A stretch of DNA of 64,000 bases from positions 1 through 64,000 of IMG/VR virus record IMGVR_UViG_3300013093_000023; one strand, given 5' to 3'. This DNA is from a virus. Shown here piece after piece: positions 17,496 to 26,177 of this stretch; position 1 is the first letter of the stretch, and the number at the start of each line of letters is the position of its first letter. The notes under the pieces are model-generated. The model was given only the letters and a program-made list of their open reading frames with translations, did no database searches and was not told where the DNA came from. The position numbers and the translations under genes were made by a program.

Positions 17496-18815
17496 CTATG
17501 CGAACTTGGTTATGCTACCAAGTACAGTATATACAGGAATACAAGTTGGTGGGGTTACAATTTGTGTAGCGTAGGTACGTATAATAGTAAACGAATAAAC
17601 ATCAATACTATTAGCAGATCCATAACTTGGAGAAGCACCGTTTTGCCAACGAACTGATTGTGCTATACCATCGATTTGAAAGCCGGTTAGATAATAAGGA
17701 GTACCACCGTTTGTGTTTAAGAAGGTAATACTTAAACTCTGACCGGGCTGTAATAGTGTACTCAGGCTGGTACCAGTTGTACTTGTTACAGCGTATCCGT
17801 ATATAGCAGACTGTGCTGGTAAGTAGCCCCAGTTGTTTAGTGTGTATGTACCAGTTGTGCCTGAACCTGTTTGTATTACTGTGTTAGCAAATAGTGGAGG
17901 ATAAGTAGCACCATTGATAGTATAACCTGCAGATCCAACTTTCATACCTGAAGTAAATGATCCAGTACCAACTTCATTAATAGTCATTGTATAGGCATTA
18001 ACAGTACCCTGTGCCTGGACTGTTGGAGTTGATGAATATACGTTTACATTTGACCCTAATACATTAATTGTAAAGTTAGAGGTAGCAGTACCTTGATAAT
18101 ATAGTACGCTTTGACTAGTTACATAAAAAGGAATTGTGCCACTTACCGACGCATTAGACACAGTAGCTACTTCGCCAATGTTGGTAAACATTGATGAAAG
18201 TTGTGTTGTACTACCGTTAAAAAATTGTGTAGTGGTAATGGTACCAGGCGAGTACGGAATACCATTGGCCCAGTTAACACCATTAGTAGTTACTAAACTA
18301 CCTACAGTACTGGTTCCAATATTAGTAATATTATTAACAATTAGATTGCCGGTGGGGTTAGGGGTGCCACCTTTTACTACAACTTTCAATGGTTGTGGAC
18401 TTTTGGTTTGGTTTGTATCTAAACAGATTGCCAATACTGTTGGGGCAATACCCATACCACTAACTGTAGTTGGAGGATTTTGTTCCAAGCTCATTAGTGT
18501 GCCAGGAATGTTACCTGCTACTAACTTATCACCAGCAAACGCTGGCCCTTGTACTAAAGCAATGGTTCTACCGTGCGTAGTAACTGGAATATATGCGCCG
18601 CCTTGTCTGACTGTTAAATCAGCATCAGCGTTTGATAATATACCAGGGTTAGTACTAACAACGCCAATTGGTTGAGTACAATAAGGTGTTACACACAATG
18701 TAACTTCGTATGGATTATTGCCGCTAGGTTTGACTAGGGTACCTACTGGGTAGGCTGCCTCGCTTAGATATAATTGGGCTGTTTCTGCTCCGCTACCGAT
18801 AATATTAGTTGCCAC
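17496..18815 (-). CDS. Beta-rich virion/fibre protein, GTG start
   Basis: 439 aa. It begins at a GTG (complement of 18813-18815) preceded by GAGGG; no better ATG lies nearby. The N-terminal ~130 residues (YPVGTLVKPSGNNPYEVTLC, GRTIALVQGPAFAGDKLVAG) look like a small beta domain comparable to decoration or fibre-tip modules. The middle carries the fibre-type phrase LVTTNGVNWANGIPYS. The C-terminal third (SLSITFLNTNGGTPYYLTGF, DGIAQSVRWQNGASPSYGSA) resembles the C-terminus of the 949-aa fibre at 38779 (NGVNQTVRWAGGLSPYVTAS), so the two share a terminal module. Role: structural, exact position unknown. Confidence 0.75.
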   Translation of the reverse strand: MATNIIGSGAETAQLYLSEAAYPVGTLVKPSGNNPYEVTLCVTPYCTQPIGVVSTNPGILSNADADLTVRQGGAYIPVTTHGRTIALVQGPAFAGDKLVAGNIPGTLMSLEQNPPTTVSGMGIAPTVLAICLDTNQTKSPQPLKVVVKGGTPNPTGNLIVNNITNIGTSTVGSLVTTNGVNWANGIPYSPGTITTTQFFNGSTTQLSSMFTNIGEVATVSNASVSGTIPFYVTSQSVLYYQGTATSNFTINVLGSNVNVYSSTPTVQAQGTVNAYTMTINEVGTGSFTSGMKVGSAGYTINGATYPPLFANTVIQTGSGTTGTYTLNNWGYLPAQSAIYGYAVTSTTGTSLSTLLQPGQSLSITFLNTNGGTPYYLTGFQIDGIAQSVRWQNGASPSYGSANSIDVYSFTIIRTYATQIVTPPTCIPVYTVLGSITKFA

Positions 18816-18828
18816 GGTTAGCCCTCAT

Positions 18829-19530
18829 TTAGAAACGACCAATAACGACTTCGATAGTTCCCACAGAATTATCTTCAATTTTTCCTAGTGCTTTACCTAA
18901 AATACATCCAGGAACAAATTTAGCATTATCAATTTTTTGTGCGATACCGTATTGGCTACTAGTAACTAGAACATCACCAATTTCAACTGGGCCTTGGACT
19001 TTAGTCGGAACTCGTCCAGTTAAGGCAATAGGAACCATAAAGCGATTGCCTACATCTGCCACATTCATCAAGTAAGCTGGATTGTCAGAAACAACTCCTG
19101 CTACACGAGTATCGTATTCTTTTTGTACAGCAGTAACTTCTGCTGAGCCACCAAATATCATAACAGTACCTGGCATATAGTCGTCGCGGTCACCTAAATA
19201 GTTCTCTGCCAAGTCAGCGTATTGTGCCTGTGTTGACTTACCGTAAAATGTACGGAACCATTGTGTACTACTACCAATGTCAACTGCGGCATTGGATGCT
19301 GGCAATAGTGGTTGTGTACTGGTCAATGTAACTGTACCAGTAATAGTAGTTGGTCCACTAATGTATAAGTTTGGACTTGTGATAGCACTGGTTACCGCAA
19401 TAGAAGCCACAGTTAAGTTTGTGCTACTACTTGTTGTACGTTGCCAGGCTGTTTTACTACTGTTATAGGTGTATACTACACCGTTAACGGTAGCCTGTTG
19501 GTTTGATGATGGTGATGATGGAAATGCCAT
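18829..19530 (-). CDS. Short tail-fibre protein with conserved C-terminal 'ADLAE' domain
   Basis: 233 aa. A short N-terminal wrapper motif (VNGVVYTYNSSKTAWQRT) and a repeat stretch precede a ~140-residue C-terminal domain: QAQYADLAENYLGD, PGTVMIFGG, RVAGVVSDNPAYLMN, ALTGRVPTKVQGPVEIGD, GCILGKALGKIEDN. The same domain ends the next gene (19532-20425). It is widespread at the C-terminus of fibres in aquatic T4-like phages and recalls autoprocessing peptidase G2-type appendage domains. That last comparison is tentative. Confidence 0.8.
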   Translation of the reverse strand: MAFPSSPSSNQQATVNGVVYTYNSSKTAWQRTTSSSTNLTVASIAVTSAITSPNLYISGPTTITGTVTLTSTQPLLPASNAAVDIGSSTQWFRTFYGKSTQAQYADLAENYLGDRDDYMPGTVMIFGGSAEVTAVQKEYDTRVAGVVSDNPAYLMNVADVGNRFMVPIALTGRVPTKVQGPVEIGDVLVTSSQYGIAQKIDNAKFVPGCILGKALGKIEDNSVGTIEVVIGRF

Positions 19531-19531
19531 A

Positions 19532-20425
19532 TTAGTATCTTCCTACTGCTATTTCAATTAATTTAACGCTATCATCTTCAATAGCATTCAAGCTCTTGCC
19601 AATGATACAACCTGGCTCATATTTTTCTTTTTCTAAACGTCCGGCTACGCCCGGAGCCACGTTTACCAGTCGATCGCCTTTGTCTACTGGGCCTTTTACT
19701 AAACAAGGAACACGACCAGTTAAAGCAACTGGTAATCCGTCAACTCCGTCGTTCATTAAGTAAGCTGGATCAGTACTGATAACACCAGCGGCACGTACAT
19801 CGTGGCTGATAGCACTTGTTGTAATTTCTTTTTCACCGCCAAACACAACTACAGTACCAGGAGCATACGCTTCATCTGCTATATAGTTTTCTGCTAGGTC
19901 GGCATATTGTGCCTGTACGCTGATGCCGTTAAATCTTACAGCATATACGTTGCTATACCAGGTACTTGTACTACCAATATTAGAACTAATATTAGACTGT
20001 GGTGTTAGGTTACCGGTTAGGATAAAGTTTTGTGCTGTTAGGTAGCCACCAACTGTAGCATTACCTGTAACAGCTAAAGTTTGATAGTTTACAGTTTGAC
20101 TGGTATCAACCCATTGATAGTTAGTACCGTCATATACATATTTGTATAGTATATCTGAACTGCTGTCATACCACTCATCACCTGCTACTGGACTGCTTGG
20201 AGCAGAAGATGCTGTTGAATTCTTAAATACGCGAACGTTATTTTGATAAATTGTGGAACCGTAAATAACACCGTTTGCTCTTACTAGAGTATTACCACCG
20301 GCTGTAACACCATCATGTACGTGTAGAGTGCCAAGTGTGGTATCAACGGTGATTTCACCGACGGCTCCCGTAAACGCTTGGTTTTGGGCATTAGTTCCTC
20401 GTCTAAACTGTACTTGTGTTGGCAT
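19532..20425 (-). CDS. Tail-fibre protein, tropism-determinant-like N-terminus and 'ADLAE' C-terminus
   Basis: 297 aa. It opens with QVQFRRGTNAQNQAFTGAVG, then EITVDTTLGTLHVHDGVTAG, the short triple-beta start seen in many phage fibres (major tropism determinant N-terminal-like). The C-terminal ~140 residues (QAQYADLAENYIADEAYAPG, AAGVISTDPAYLMN, VALTGRVPCLVKGPVDKGD) are paralogous to the C-terminus of the downstream gene. It has its own late promoter and follows the 1099-aa fibre. Probably trimeric and distal. Confidence 0.82.
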   Translation of the reverse strand: MPTQVQFRRGTNAQNQAFTGAVGEITVDTTLGTLHVHDGVTAGGNTLVRANGVIYGSTIYQNNVRVFKNSTASSAPSSPVAGDEWYDSSSDILYKYVYDGTNYQWVDTSQTVNYQTLAVTGNATVGGYLTAQNFILTGNLTPQSNISSNIGSTSTWYSNVYAVRFNGISVQAQYADLAENYIADEAYAPGTVVVFGGEKEITTSAISHDVRAAGVISTDPAYLMNDGVDGLPVALTGRVPCLVKGPVDKGDRLVNVAPGVAGRLEKEKYEPGCIIGKSLNAIEDDSVKLIEIAVGRY

Positions 20426-20448
20426 TTTTTATATCGTCCTCTATATCT

Positions 20449-20456
20449 TATTTATC
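20449..20456 (-). promoter_or_regulatory. Late promoter box (GATAAATA)
   Basis: Minus-strand GATAAATAAGA about 24 bp upstream of the fibre start at 20425. It overlaps the end of the interval after the 1099-aa fibre gene. Confidence 0.58.
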
Positions 20457-20458
20457 CG

Positions 20459-23400
20459 TTAAACAAATGAGTTGCTACCTAAATCTAAAGTCTGTAAGGT
20501 AGTTTCTAATTCATTGAAATCTACTGTATATGTGCTTAGAGTTTGCCCAAATGGGTCACTGTAAGGGCTACCGCCAGAGTTTACATAACTCTCGCTAGCG
20601 CCAAAATCGTTAATTGGGCTACCCGAGAAGTTGGTATATCCTGAGAAATACGCACCAGCTATTGCTGTGCCACTACCGCCTCCACCCCCGCCACTAACCA
20701 CAATACTGCTTAAAATACTAGCACCGTTGGTACTCCAGAAAAAGCCCGGAGCATATACGCCAGTAGTAGCTGTTACTGTTGCGGCATTAATATTACCGCC
20801 AGCACCTAGTGTTCCGCTTGGTGTAATAATATTACCAACATAAATGTTAGCAAAAGAGTAGTTTGCACTACCAAGGTTGTATGATACGTTGGCATTTGGT
20901 AAAATACCATTAACATAGGTAGTACCAGATACGTTTAAATTAGAAGTAGTTGATATGTTACCAGTTGCTGATAGCGCACCAGTTATGCTTTCTGATGTGG
21001 TAACTATTTCTTGTGTTAGGTATGTAACGTTGGCTACAATTAAGTTGCCTTGAATAATAGCATTACCACGTACAAATAACTGACCATTTGTTGTTAGGTT
21101 ACCAGAGCTGACATTGCCTTGGTACCCCGGTAAGTATTGGTCAATGTTGGCCGTACTAAATGATGTAAACGTACCTTGACCATAGCTAACACCATTGGGC
21201 CAGAAAATACCGTTTGTAGTAATAATGTTACCGGCTGTAACAGCACCAGTAGAGTTAACTGTAGCACCTTGAATCGCGGCGCCTGTGTTACCAATTGTGG
21301 CGCCATTAATAGTACCAGCGTAAACAGTACCTAAGTATGCTGTTACCAAATTACCAGTTGTACTATTGATACCGGCTGAATAAACTTGTCCACCAATACC
21401 TGCGCCACCAGCTACACGTAGTGCACCTGTACTTGAACTTGTTGCGGCTGTAGAGTTTGCCGCATAGAATTCACCAGTTTTAATTGTGCCATAGGTATTA
21501 CCAATGAATACGTTGGCAACACCTTCATAACCAGTGTTGTAAAATTCCAAGAATCCTGAATCATTGGCACGACCCAAGAAGGCTAAATTATCACCAGTGG
21601 ATAATACACTATCGTAGTAGTGTAATTTAAATCCAATGTCGCGACCGTCGTTTGTTGTCAACGGTGCCAGGTTAGCGGCAGTATGTAAGTTGATAATTGA
21701 GTCGTTGACAGTTAAGTCTGTGGATCCAATTATTGTGCTTGCGCCTTGTACTGTTAAGTTACCAGCAACTATTAAGTTTGTAAGTGTACCGACTGTAGTA
21801 ATGTTTGGCTGACTGGCTGTCATTACTGTGCCGTATAGCGGACCAACTAGTCCGCCAGCTGTAACGTTACCACCAACACCAACACCACCTGAGCCAGAAA
21901 CAGTGATAGCACCAGTACCTGTACTTGTACTTGCTACACCACTTGCGGCTAAAATATTACTGTAGAATGAAGCAACACCTTGTACGTTTAGCGCACCAGT
22001 TAATGCGCCTAAGTTAGCTGTTGTAATGTTAGCATAGGTAGTGTTTAGGGTAGGAATATAAGCACTACCAACGTTAATCTGACTACCGTTAAATACTGCT
22101 CCAACGTTACCAATTGTACCAGCACTGATGTTTGATGTAAAGATACCTAGGCCAATGTTACCCCAACCGGCTACCTGTAGTCCAGTTAATGTACCAACGC
22201 TGGTAATTGTTGTTTGGCTAGCTGTACCTAGACTACCAATAAGTGTAGTTCCGATGTTACCAATGAGTGTAGCATTAACAGTACCAGCATTGATACTTGT
22301 AGCAAAGAATGTATTAAAATACGCTTGGCTGGCAAAGGTGTTGATAGAACCTGTAACAATACCTGTGGCGTAAACGTTGCCCCAGTAGTTTGCTGGGCCG
22401 CCTAGGTTTAAGTTACCTGTCCAATATGGTTGAAGACCAAGATTGGTATCCCACGATCCGCTACCGCCCATGGCGTTATTGTCATAACGGAAGTAGCCGT
22501 AGTTTGAGCCGCCAGCAACGCTGTTTAAATATATACCAGCGCCGTTGGCCGCAGTTTTACTAACTGCATTATTGGCTAGTGTAAGATATAAATCATTGGT
22601 TGTAATCGCATTGGCGTTGATTGTAGTTGTTTGTCCAGAAACATACAAGTTACCGCCAACGTATAAGTCGTTTGTGTATTCGCCTTGTGCCGCAACTACC
22701 AAGTTACCGTTAACGGTTGTAGTTCCGTTTAATGTAGTTGGGCCACCAAAACTGCTTGAGCCAGTTACTGATATACCATTTGTTACAGTTAAACCGTTTA
22801 ATGTACCGACACTGGTAATGTATGGTTGGCTTGCTGTACTAATGGTGCCGCCAAGATTTCCTGAGTACTGAGATAGATATCCGCCAACGTTGGCATTACT
22901 ATACGATGTTAATCCAGCAGTATAGCTTACACCATTGGCCCAATATATACCATTGGTGGTAGTAATTTGGCCTTGCGCTAAAATGTTTGTATTGCTGGTT
23001 AAATTACCAGCAATTACGTTATTAGAATAAAGAATGTTACCACGAATTACACCACCGTAGACTGTTAATAAACTACTTACGTTAGCGTTTGAATATGCTG
23101 TACCCGAACCGTAAGGACTACCGTTTGCCCAGTAAATACCTTGCGAACCTAAGGTAACACCATTTTGAACAGTGATGGTATTTACCCCCGGTAATCCTGT
23201 AATGTAGGGCTGATTGCCTGCTACATATCCGCCTAGGTTACCTGAGAAGTTTTGTATATAAGTCGATACGTTAGCATCGCCGTAGTATGGAGATCCATTG
23301 GCCCAATACACGCCATTGGTAGTTACTACTTTACCGCCGGTAAAATATTGTGTGTTGGCTGTTATAACGTCGGCTGTGATGCTACCGATAGTAATGATGT

Positions 23401-23758
23401 TACCTGTGGTAATTAGGTTACCAGTATAGGCACTTAATAATAGTTGTACGTTTGCGTTAGAATAAACTGTACCAGATCCGTACTGTGCGCCGTTAGGCCA
23501 AAAAATACCTGTTGAGTTTACAGTAATACCACCTATGTTAGCATTACTGGTTAAGTATACGTTGCTTAAAGTTGGCCCTGTTGTCCAAACACGACTACCT
23601 GATATATTTGTAGATAAGATGGCATTATTAGAACCATAACCTAAGTTAGGTTCTGCCTGGTCCAAGCTCAAGAACTGATATCTTGAACTTGATACTTGGG
23701 TCGGGCTTACTACTGGTACGCGACCCGAAACTGCTCTACTAAATTTAGACTGGCTCAT
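20459..23758 (-). CDS. Large repeat-built tail fibre protein (1099 aa)
   Basis: 1099 aa of Gly/Asn/Thr/Val-rich beta sequence. Recurring units are a TTNGIYWANGxxY phrase, a YSNANVxxYL phrase, a GNLTVxGN beta-turn and an xSTxTGAxxVxGGxGxGGxV unit. Around residues 690-720 it has TVNDSIINLHTAANLAPLTT, then a DIGFKLHYYD block that is closely paralleled in the 1242-aa fibre. This architecture fits an elongated trimeric beta-fibre shaft. No lectin-like tip is obvious; it ends ETTLQTLDLGSNSFV. Its ATG follows the small protein at 23762-24094 by 3 bp. Confidence 0.85.
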   Translation of the reverse strand: MSQSKFSRAVSGRVPVVSPTQVSSSRYQFLSLDQAEPNLGYGSNNAILSTNISGSRVWTTGPTLSNVYLTSNANIGGITVNSTGIFWPNGAQYGSGTVYSNANVQLLLSAYTGNLITTGNIITIGSITADVITANTQYFTGGKVVTTNGVYWANGSPYYGDANVSTYIQNFSGNLGGYVAGNQPYITGLPGVNTITVQNGVTLGSQGIYWANGSPYGSGTAYSNANVSSLLTVYGGVIRGNILYSNNVIAGNLTSNTNILAQGQITTTNGIYWANGVSYTAGLTSYSNANVGGYLSQYSGNLGGTISTASQPYITSVGTLNGLTVTNGISVTGSSSFGGPTTLNGTTTVNGNLVVAAQGEYTNDLYVGGNLYVSGQTTTINANAITTNDLYLTLANNAVSKTAANGAGIYLNSVAGGSNYGYFRYDNNAMGGSGSWDTNLGLQPYWTGNLNLGGPANYWGNVYATGIVTGSINTFASQAYFNTFFATSINAGTVNATLIGNIGTTLIGSLGTASQTTITSVGTLTGLQVAGWGNIGLGIFTSNISAGTIGNVGAVFNGSQINVGSAYIPTLNTTYANITTANLGALTGALNVQGVASFYSNILAASGVASTSTGTGAITVSGSGGVGVGGNVTAGGLVGPLYGTVMTASQPNITTVGTLTNLIVAGNLTVQGASTIIGSTDLTVNDSIINLHTAANLAPLTTNDGRDIGFKLHYYDSVLSTGDNLAFLGRANDSGFLEFYNTGYEGVANVFIGNTYGTIKTGEFYAANSTAATSSSTGALRVAGGAGIGGQVYSAGINSTTGNLVTAYLGTVYAGTINGATIGNTGAAIQGATVNSTGAVTAGNIITTNGIFWPNGVSYGQGTFTSFSTANIDQYLPGYQGNVSSGNLTTNGQLFVRGNAIIQGNLIVANVTYLTQEIVTTSESITGALSATGNISTTSNLNVSGTTYVNGILPNANVSYNLGSANYSFANIYVGNIITPSGTLGAGGNINAATVTATTGVYAPGFFWSTNGASILSSIVVSGGGGGGSGTAIAGAYFSGYTNFSGSPINDFGASESYVNSGGSPYSDPFGQTLSTYTVDFNELETTLQTLDLGSNSFV

Positions 23759-23761
23759 ATA

Positions 23762-24094
23762 TTATGGGTTCGCTGTTTCTAATATGCTTAATAAGATTTG
23801 TCCGGAGACGTTATCACTACCAACAACCTGAATACTATCGTAAGTGGCTAAGATTAATTTACCAGTCAACAACGAAACTGCGTCACTTACTGGTACTGGT
23901 ATGTTAGCTACCAATGTTGTTGGGACTCCACCGCGCACGTGTTGTCCAGTTACGTAGTAGACGTTGGCGTTACTGTTGTTGGCTACTTGAGCAAGTAGTA
24001 CAACTGTAGTATATCCAGTTGGAGCAGAGTAAATTACGTTAGACGTAGTAGTTACGTTTGCTACAATAGTTTTGAATGCGTTTAAGACTGCCAT
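23762..24094 (-). CDS. Small virion/fibre-associated protein
   Basis: 110 aa. All-beta-looking sequence (NVIYSAPTGYTTVVLLAQVA, SLLTGKLILATYDSIQVVGS, GQILLSILETANP). The plan is similar to the 104-aa protein at 44074-44388, with a GTATTTVxLCN- or GYTTVVLLAQ-type strand followed by a TGDxxQ strand. Proteins of this plan occur between fibre genes in many phages and are thought to be small structural or decoration subunits. It lies tightly packed (3 and 12 bp gaps) between two large fibre genes. Confidence 0.7.
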   Translation of the reverse strand: MAVLNAFKTIVANVTTTSNVIYSAPTGYTTVVLLAQVANNSNANVYYVTGQHVRGGVPTTLVANIPVPVSDAVSLLTGKLILATYDSIQVVGSDNVSGQILLSILETANP

Positions 24095-24106
24095 TTTTCT
24101 TTCCTT

Positions 24107-26131
24107 TTACGATAACGCCGTTTGTAGTGCTAGTATGTATGGTGTTACCAACGCAAACATACTTCTGTTAAAGCTATCACCTGTGATAGTACCAGTAACC
24201 TGGTTAATAGTTAAATTTGGACCAATCATAAAGTTACCTTTATGGTCAGTTGCTGTGTAAGTAACGTGTCCACCATTAGTTTGTATAACTGAATAAGTTG
24301 GGTCTGGAATACCGCCAAACTGTGGTAGTGCGTTAGACATAAAATTACCAGCGCCTACATATTCAAATGTGTGTGCTGACGCAATAATTGCACTACGCTG
24401 ATAGAATGCGATATTGGTCACCGGTGCTAGGTTACTACCATAAGTTTCCAACACTTTCACCTGCCAGGTATTAGCATAAGTTCCAGTGTTACCAACAAAG
24501 GAAACTGTGTCAATACTGTAGTAGTTTGTATCTCCGTTGATAATCATAACCTGATTAACTTTAGGAGCAATATTTCCATTCATGTTTACGTTAAACGAAC
24601 CTAGTGCGCTATACCCAAGAGTATTACCATAGGTCAGTAGTGGGCCGTATCCATCGGCACGTAGAGCCACGTTACCAATACTGGTGTCTGAACCGTTGAG
24701 TGTTACAAAGCTACCCGACTGTGCTACGATACCTTGTTCGCAACCAATTGTGTATATGTTAACTAGCTGACTGTACGCTGAATTCTTTAGAACAATACCA
24801 TAACCGTTTTGGTTAATGATTGTAAAGAAACCAATAATCATTGCCTTGAAACCACTGCTACACAAGTTGCCGTCAATGGTTACTGCGGTAGAAGTTGCGG
24901 CAGTTGTTTTACTTGTAATGTTTTGAATATACGGACTTACTGTTGCCGCAATATTACCTGTGCTAGGATAAGCAAAACCGCTAGCGTTATAGTCACGTAG
25001 AGTGAAGCCGTTGATGAACACACCCGGGTTAACCCAAATTAAATCACTGTTAGGATTTTGTGGAGTAATGAATACTGTACGCAAATCGTTGCCTAACAAG
25101 CTGGTATAGGCTGGAACTGTAATTGGGTTGTTTTCTGTGTAAACACCAGGACCGACTTGAACTGTTTGTCCAGCCTGTGCTACTGCCAACGCGGCCTTGA
25201 TTGTCTTGAATGGATTATTAAATGTACCTGCGTTAAGAGCACTATCGTTACCGTTGGATGCGCTAACATAAATTGTTCCACCTTGCCCAGCAATACCAAC
25301 ACCAGAAGTAATGTTTCCTGCTGTCAGGTTACCAAGGGTCATATTACCTTGGAAGGTGTTAGTCAAGAATCCAGCTAATATTGAAGCACCGTTACTGTAA
25401 AAATATCCACCACCGGAATACATTGACCCAGTTGATGTAATAGTACCAGCCACACTTAAATTAGCAGTAGAAACGTTGCCAGCAATTACACCGCGACCGT
25501 TGACTGTTAGGTTAGCAGTAACTACTTCGCTTTGATTAATAATTTCGGTATTAACAGTTGTAGTTGTACCTAGTACTGTTAGATTGCCACCAATAATTGC
25601 GTTACCGCCTGTGTAGACATCTCCCGCAATTCCTGCTCCACCGCCAATTTGTAAAGCACCAGTTGTGGCACTGGTTGAAGGGGTATTACTAGTAATTTGT
25701 AAGTTAGCAAAAATACCAGTTGAGCCGCTAACATTGTCACCAGTAACACTAAATGATCCGCCGGCTGGGTTAATAATTGTAAAACTGTTGCTGGTAGTAG
25801 ATAATATAGCATTACCAAGGTAAATTGTATTACCAGAAACATATAAACTCTTAAATGGATAAGCGGCGTTACCTAAGGTATATAAATTACCTGTTGTTGG
25901 AATTATGTTACCGCTGATTGCTTGTGTACCAACTAAGTTGGCACTAAAAATACTTTTGTTATAGACGTTTTGTGCGGCATTGGCACTTAATATAGGCCAA
26001 CCGCCCGGGGTAACGGAGTCGTGTAGGGTTAGCGTGTTGCTGGTCGTATTGACCGTAACTTCGCCCGGCGCACCTGTGAAGGCTGCTGTTTGGGCCGCTG
26101 TTCCTCGTCTAAGTTGAAATTGTGTTGACAT
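24107..26131 (-). CDS. Tail fibre with pectate-lyase-like (DUF1565) beta-helix
   Basis: 674 aa. The N-terminus QFQLRRGTAAQTAAFTGAPG is the same fibre-start domain as in the 297-aa protein. Residues ~50-280 are repeat units with GNLTVLGTTTTVNTEIINQS. From ~285 comes GGTIYVSASNGNDSALNAGT, NPFKTIKAALAVAQAGQTVQ and GPGVYTENNPITVPAYTSLL, the DUF1565/right-handed beta-helix signature. It is followed by GVFINGFTLRDY and repeated turns. Such domains can bind or cleave polysaccharide; I see no decisive catalytic site. It has its own late promoter. Confidence 0.88.
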   Translation of the reverse strand: MSTQFQLRRGTAAQTAAFTGAPGEVTVNTTSNTLTLHDSVTPGGWPILSANAAQNVYNKSIFSANLVGTQAISGNIIPTTGNLYTLGNAAYPFKSLYVSGNTIYLGNAILSTTSNSFTIINPAGGSFSVTGDNVSGSTGIFANLQITSNTPSTSATTGALQIGGGAGIAGDVYTGGNAIIGGNLTVLGTTTTVNTEIINQSEVVTANLTVNGRGVIAGNVSTANLSVAGTITSTGSMYSGGGYFYSNGASILAGFLTNTFQGNMTLGNLTAGNITSGVGIAGQGGTIYVSASNGNDSALNAGTFNNPFKTIKAALAVAQAGQTVQVGPGVYTENNPITVPAYTSLLGNDLRTVFITPQNPNSDLIWVNPGVFINGFTLRDYNASGFAYPSTGNIAATVSPYIQNITSKTTAATSTAVTIDGNLCSSGFKAMIIGFFTIINQNGYGIVLKNSAYSQLVNIYTIGCEQGIVAQSGSFVTLNGSDTSIGNVALRADGYGPLLTYGNTLGYSALGSFNVNMNGNIAPKVNQVMIINGDTNYYSIDTVSFVGNTGTYANTWQVKVLETYGSNLAPVTNIAFYQRSAIIASAHTFEYVGAGNFMSNALPQFGGIPDPTYSVIQTNGGHVTYTATDHKGNFMIGPNLTINQVTGTITGDSFNRSMFALVTPYILALQTALS

Positions 26132-26158
26132 TTATATTCAAATTCCGTTATATTGTTA

Positions 26159-26166
26159 TATTTATC
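26159..26166 (-). promoter_or_regulatory. Late promoter box (GATAAATA)
   Basis: Minus-strand GATAAATATAACAA about 28 bp upstream of the fibre start at 26131. Confidence 0.6.
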
Positions 26167-26177
26167 TAAACTATATC

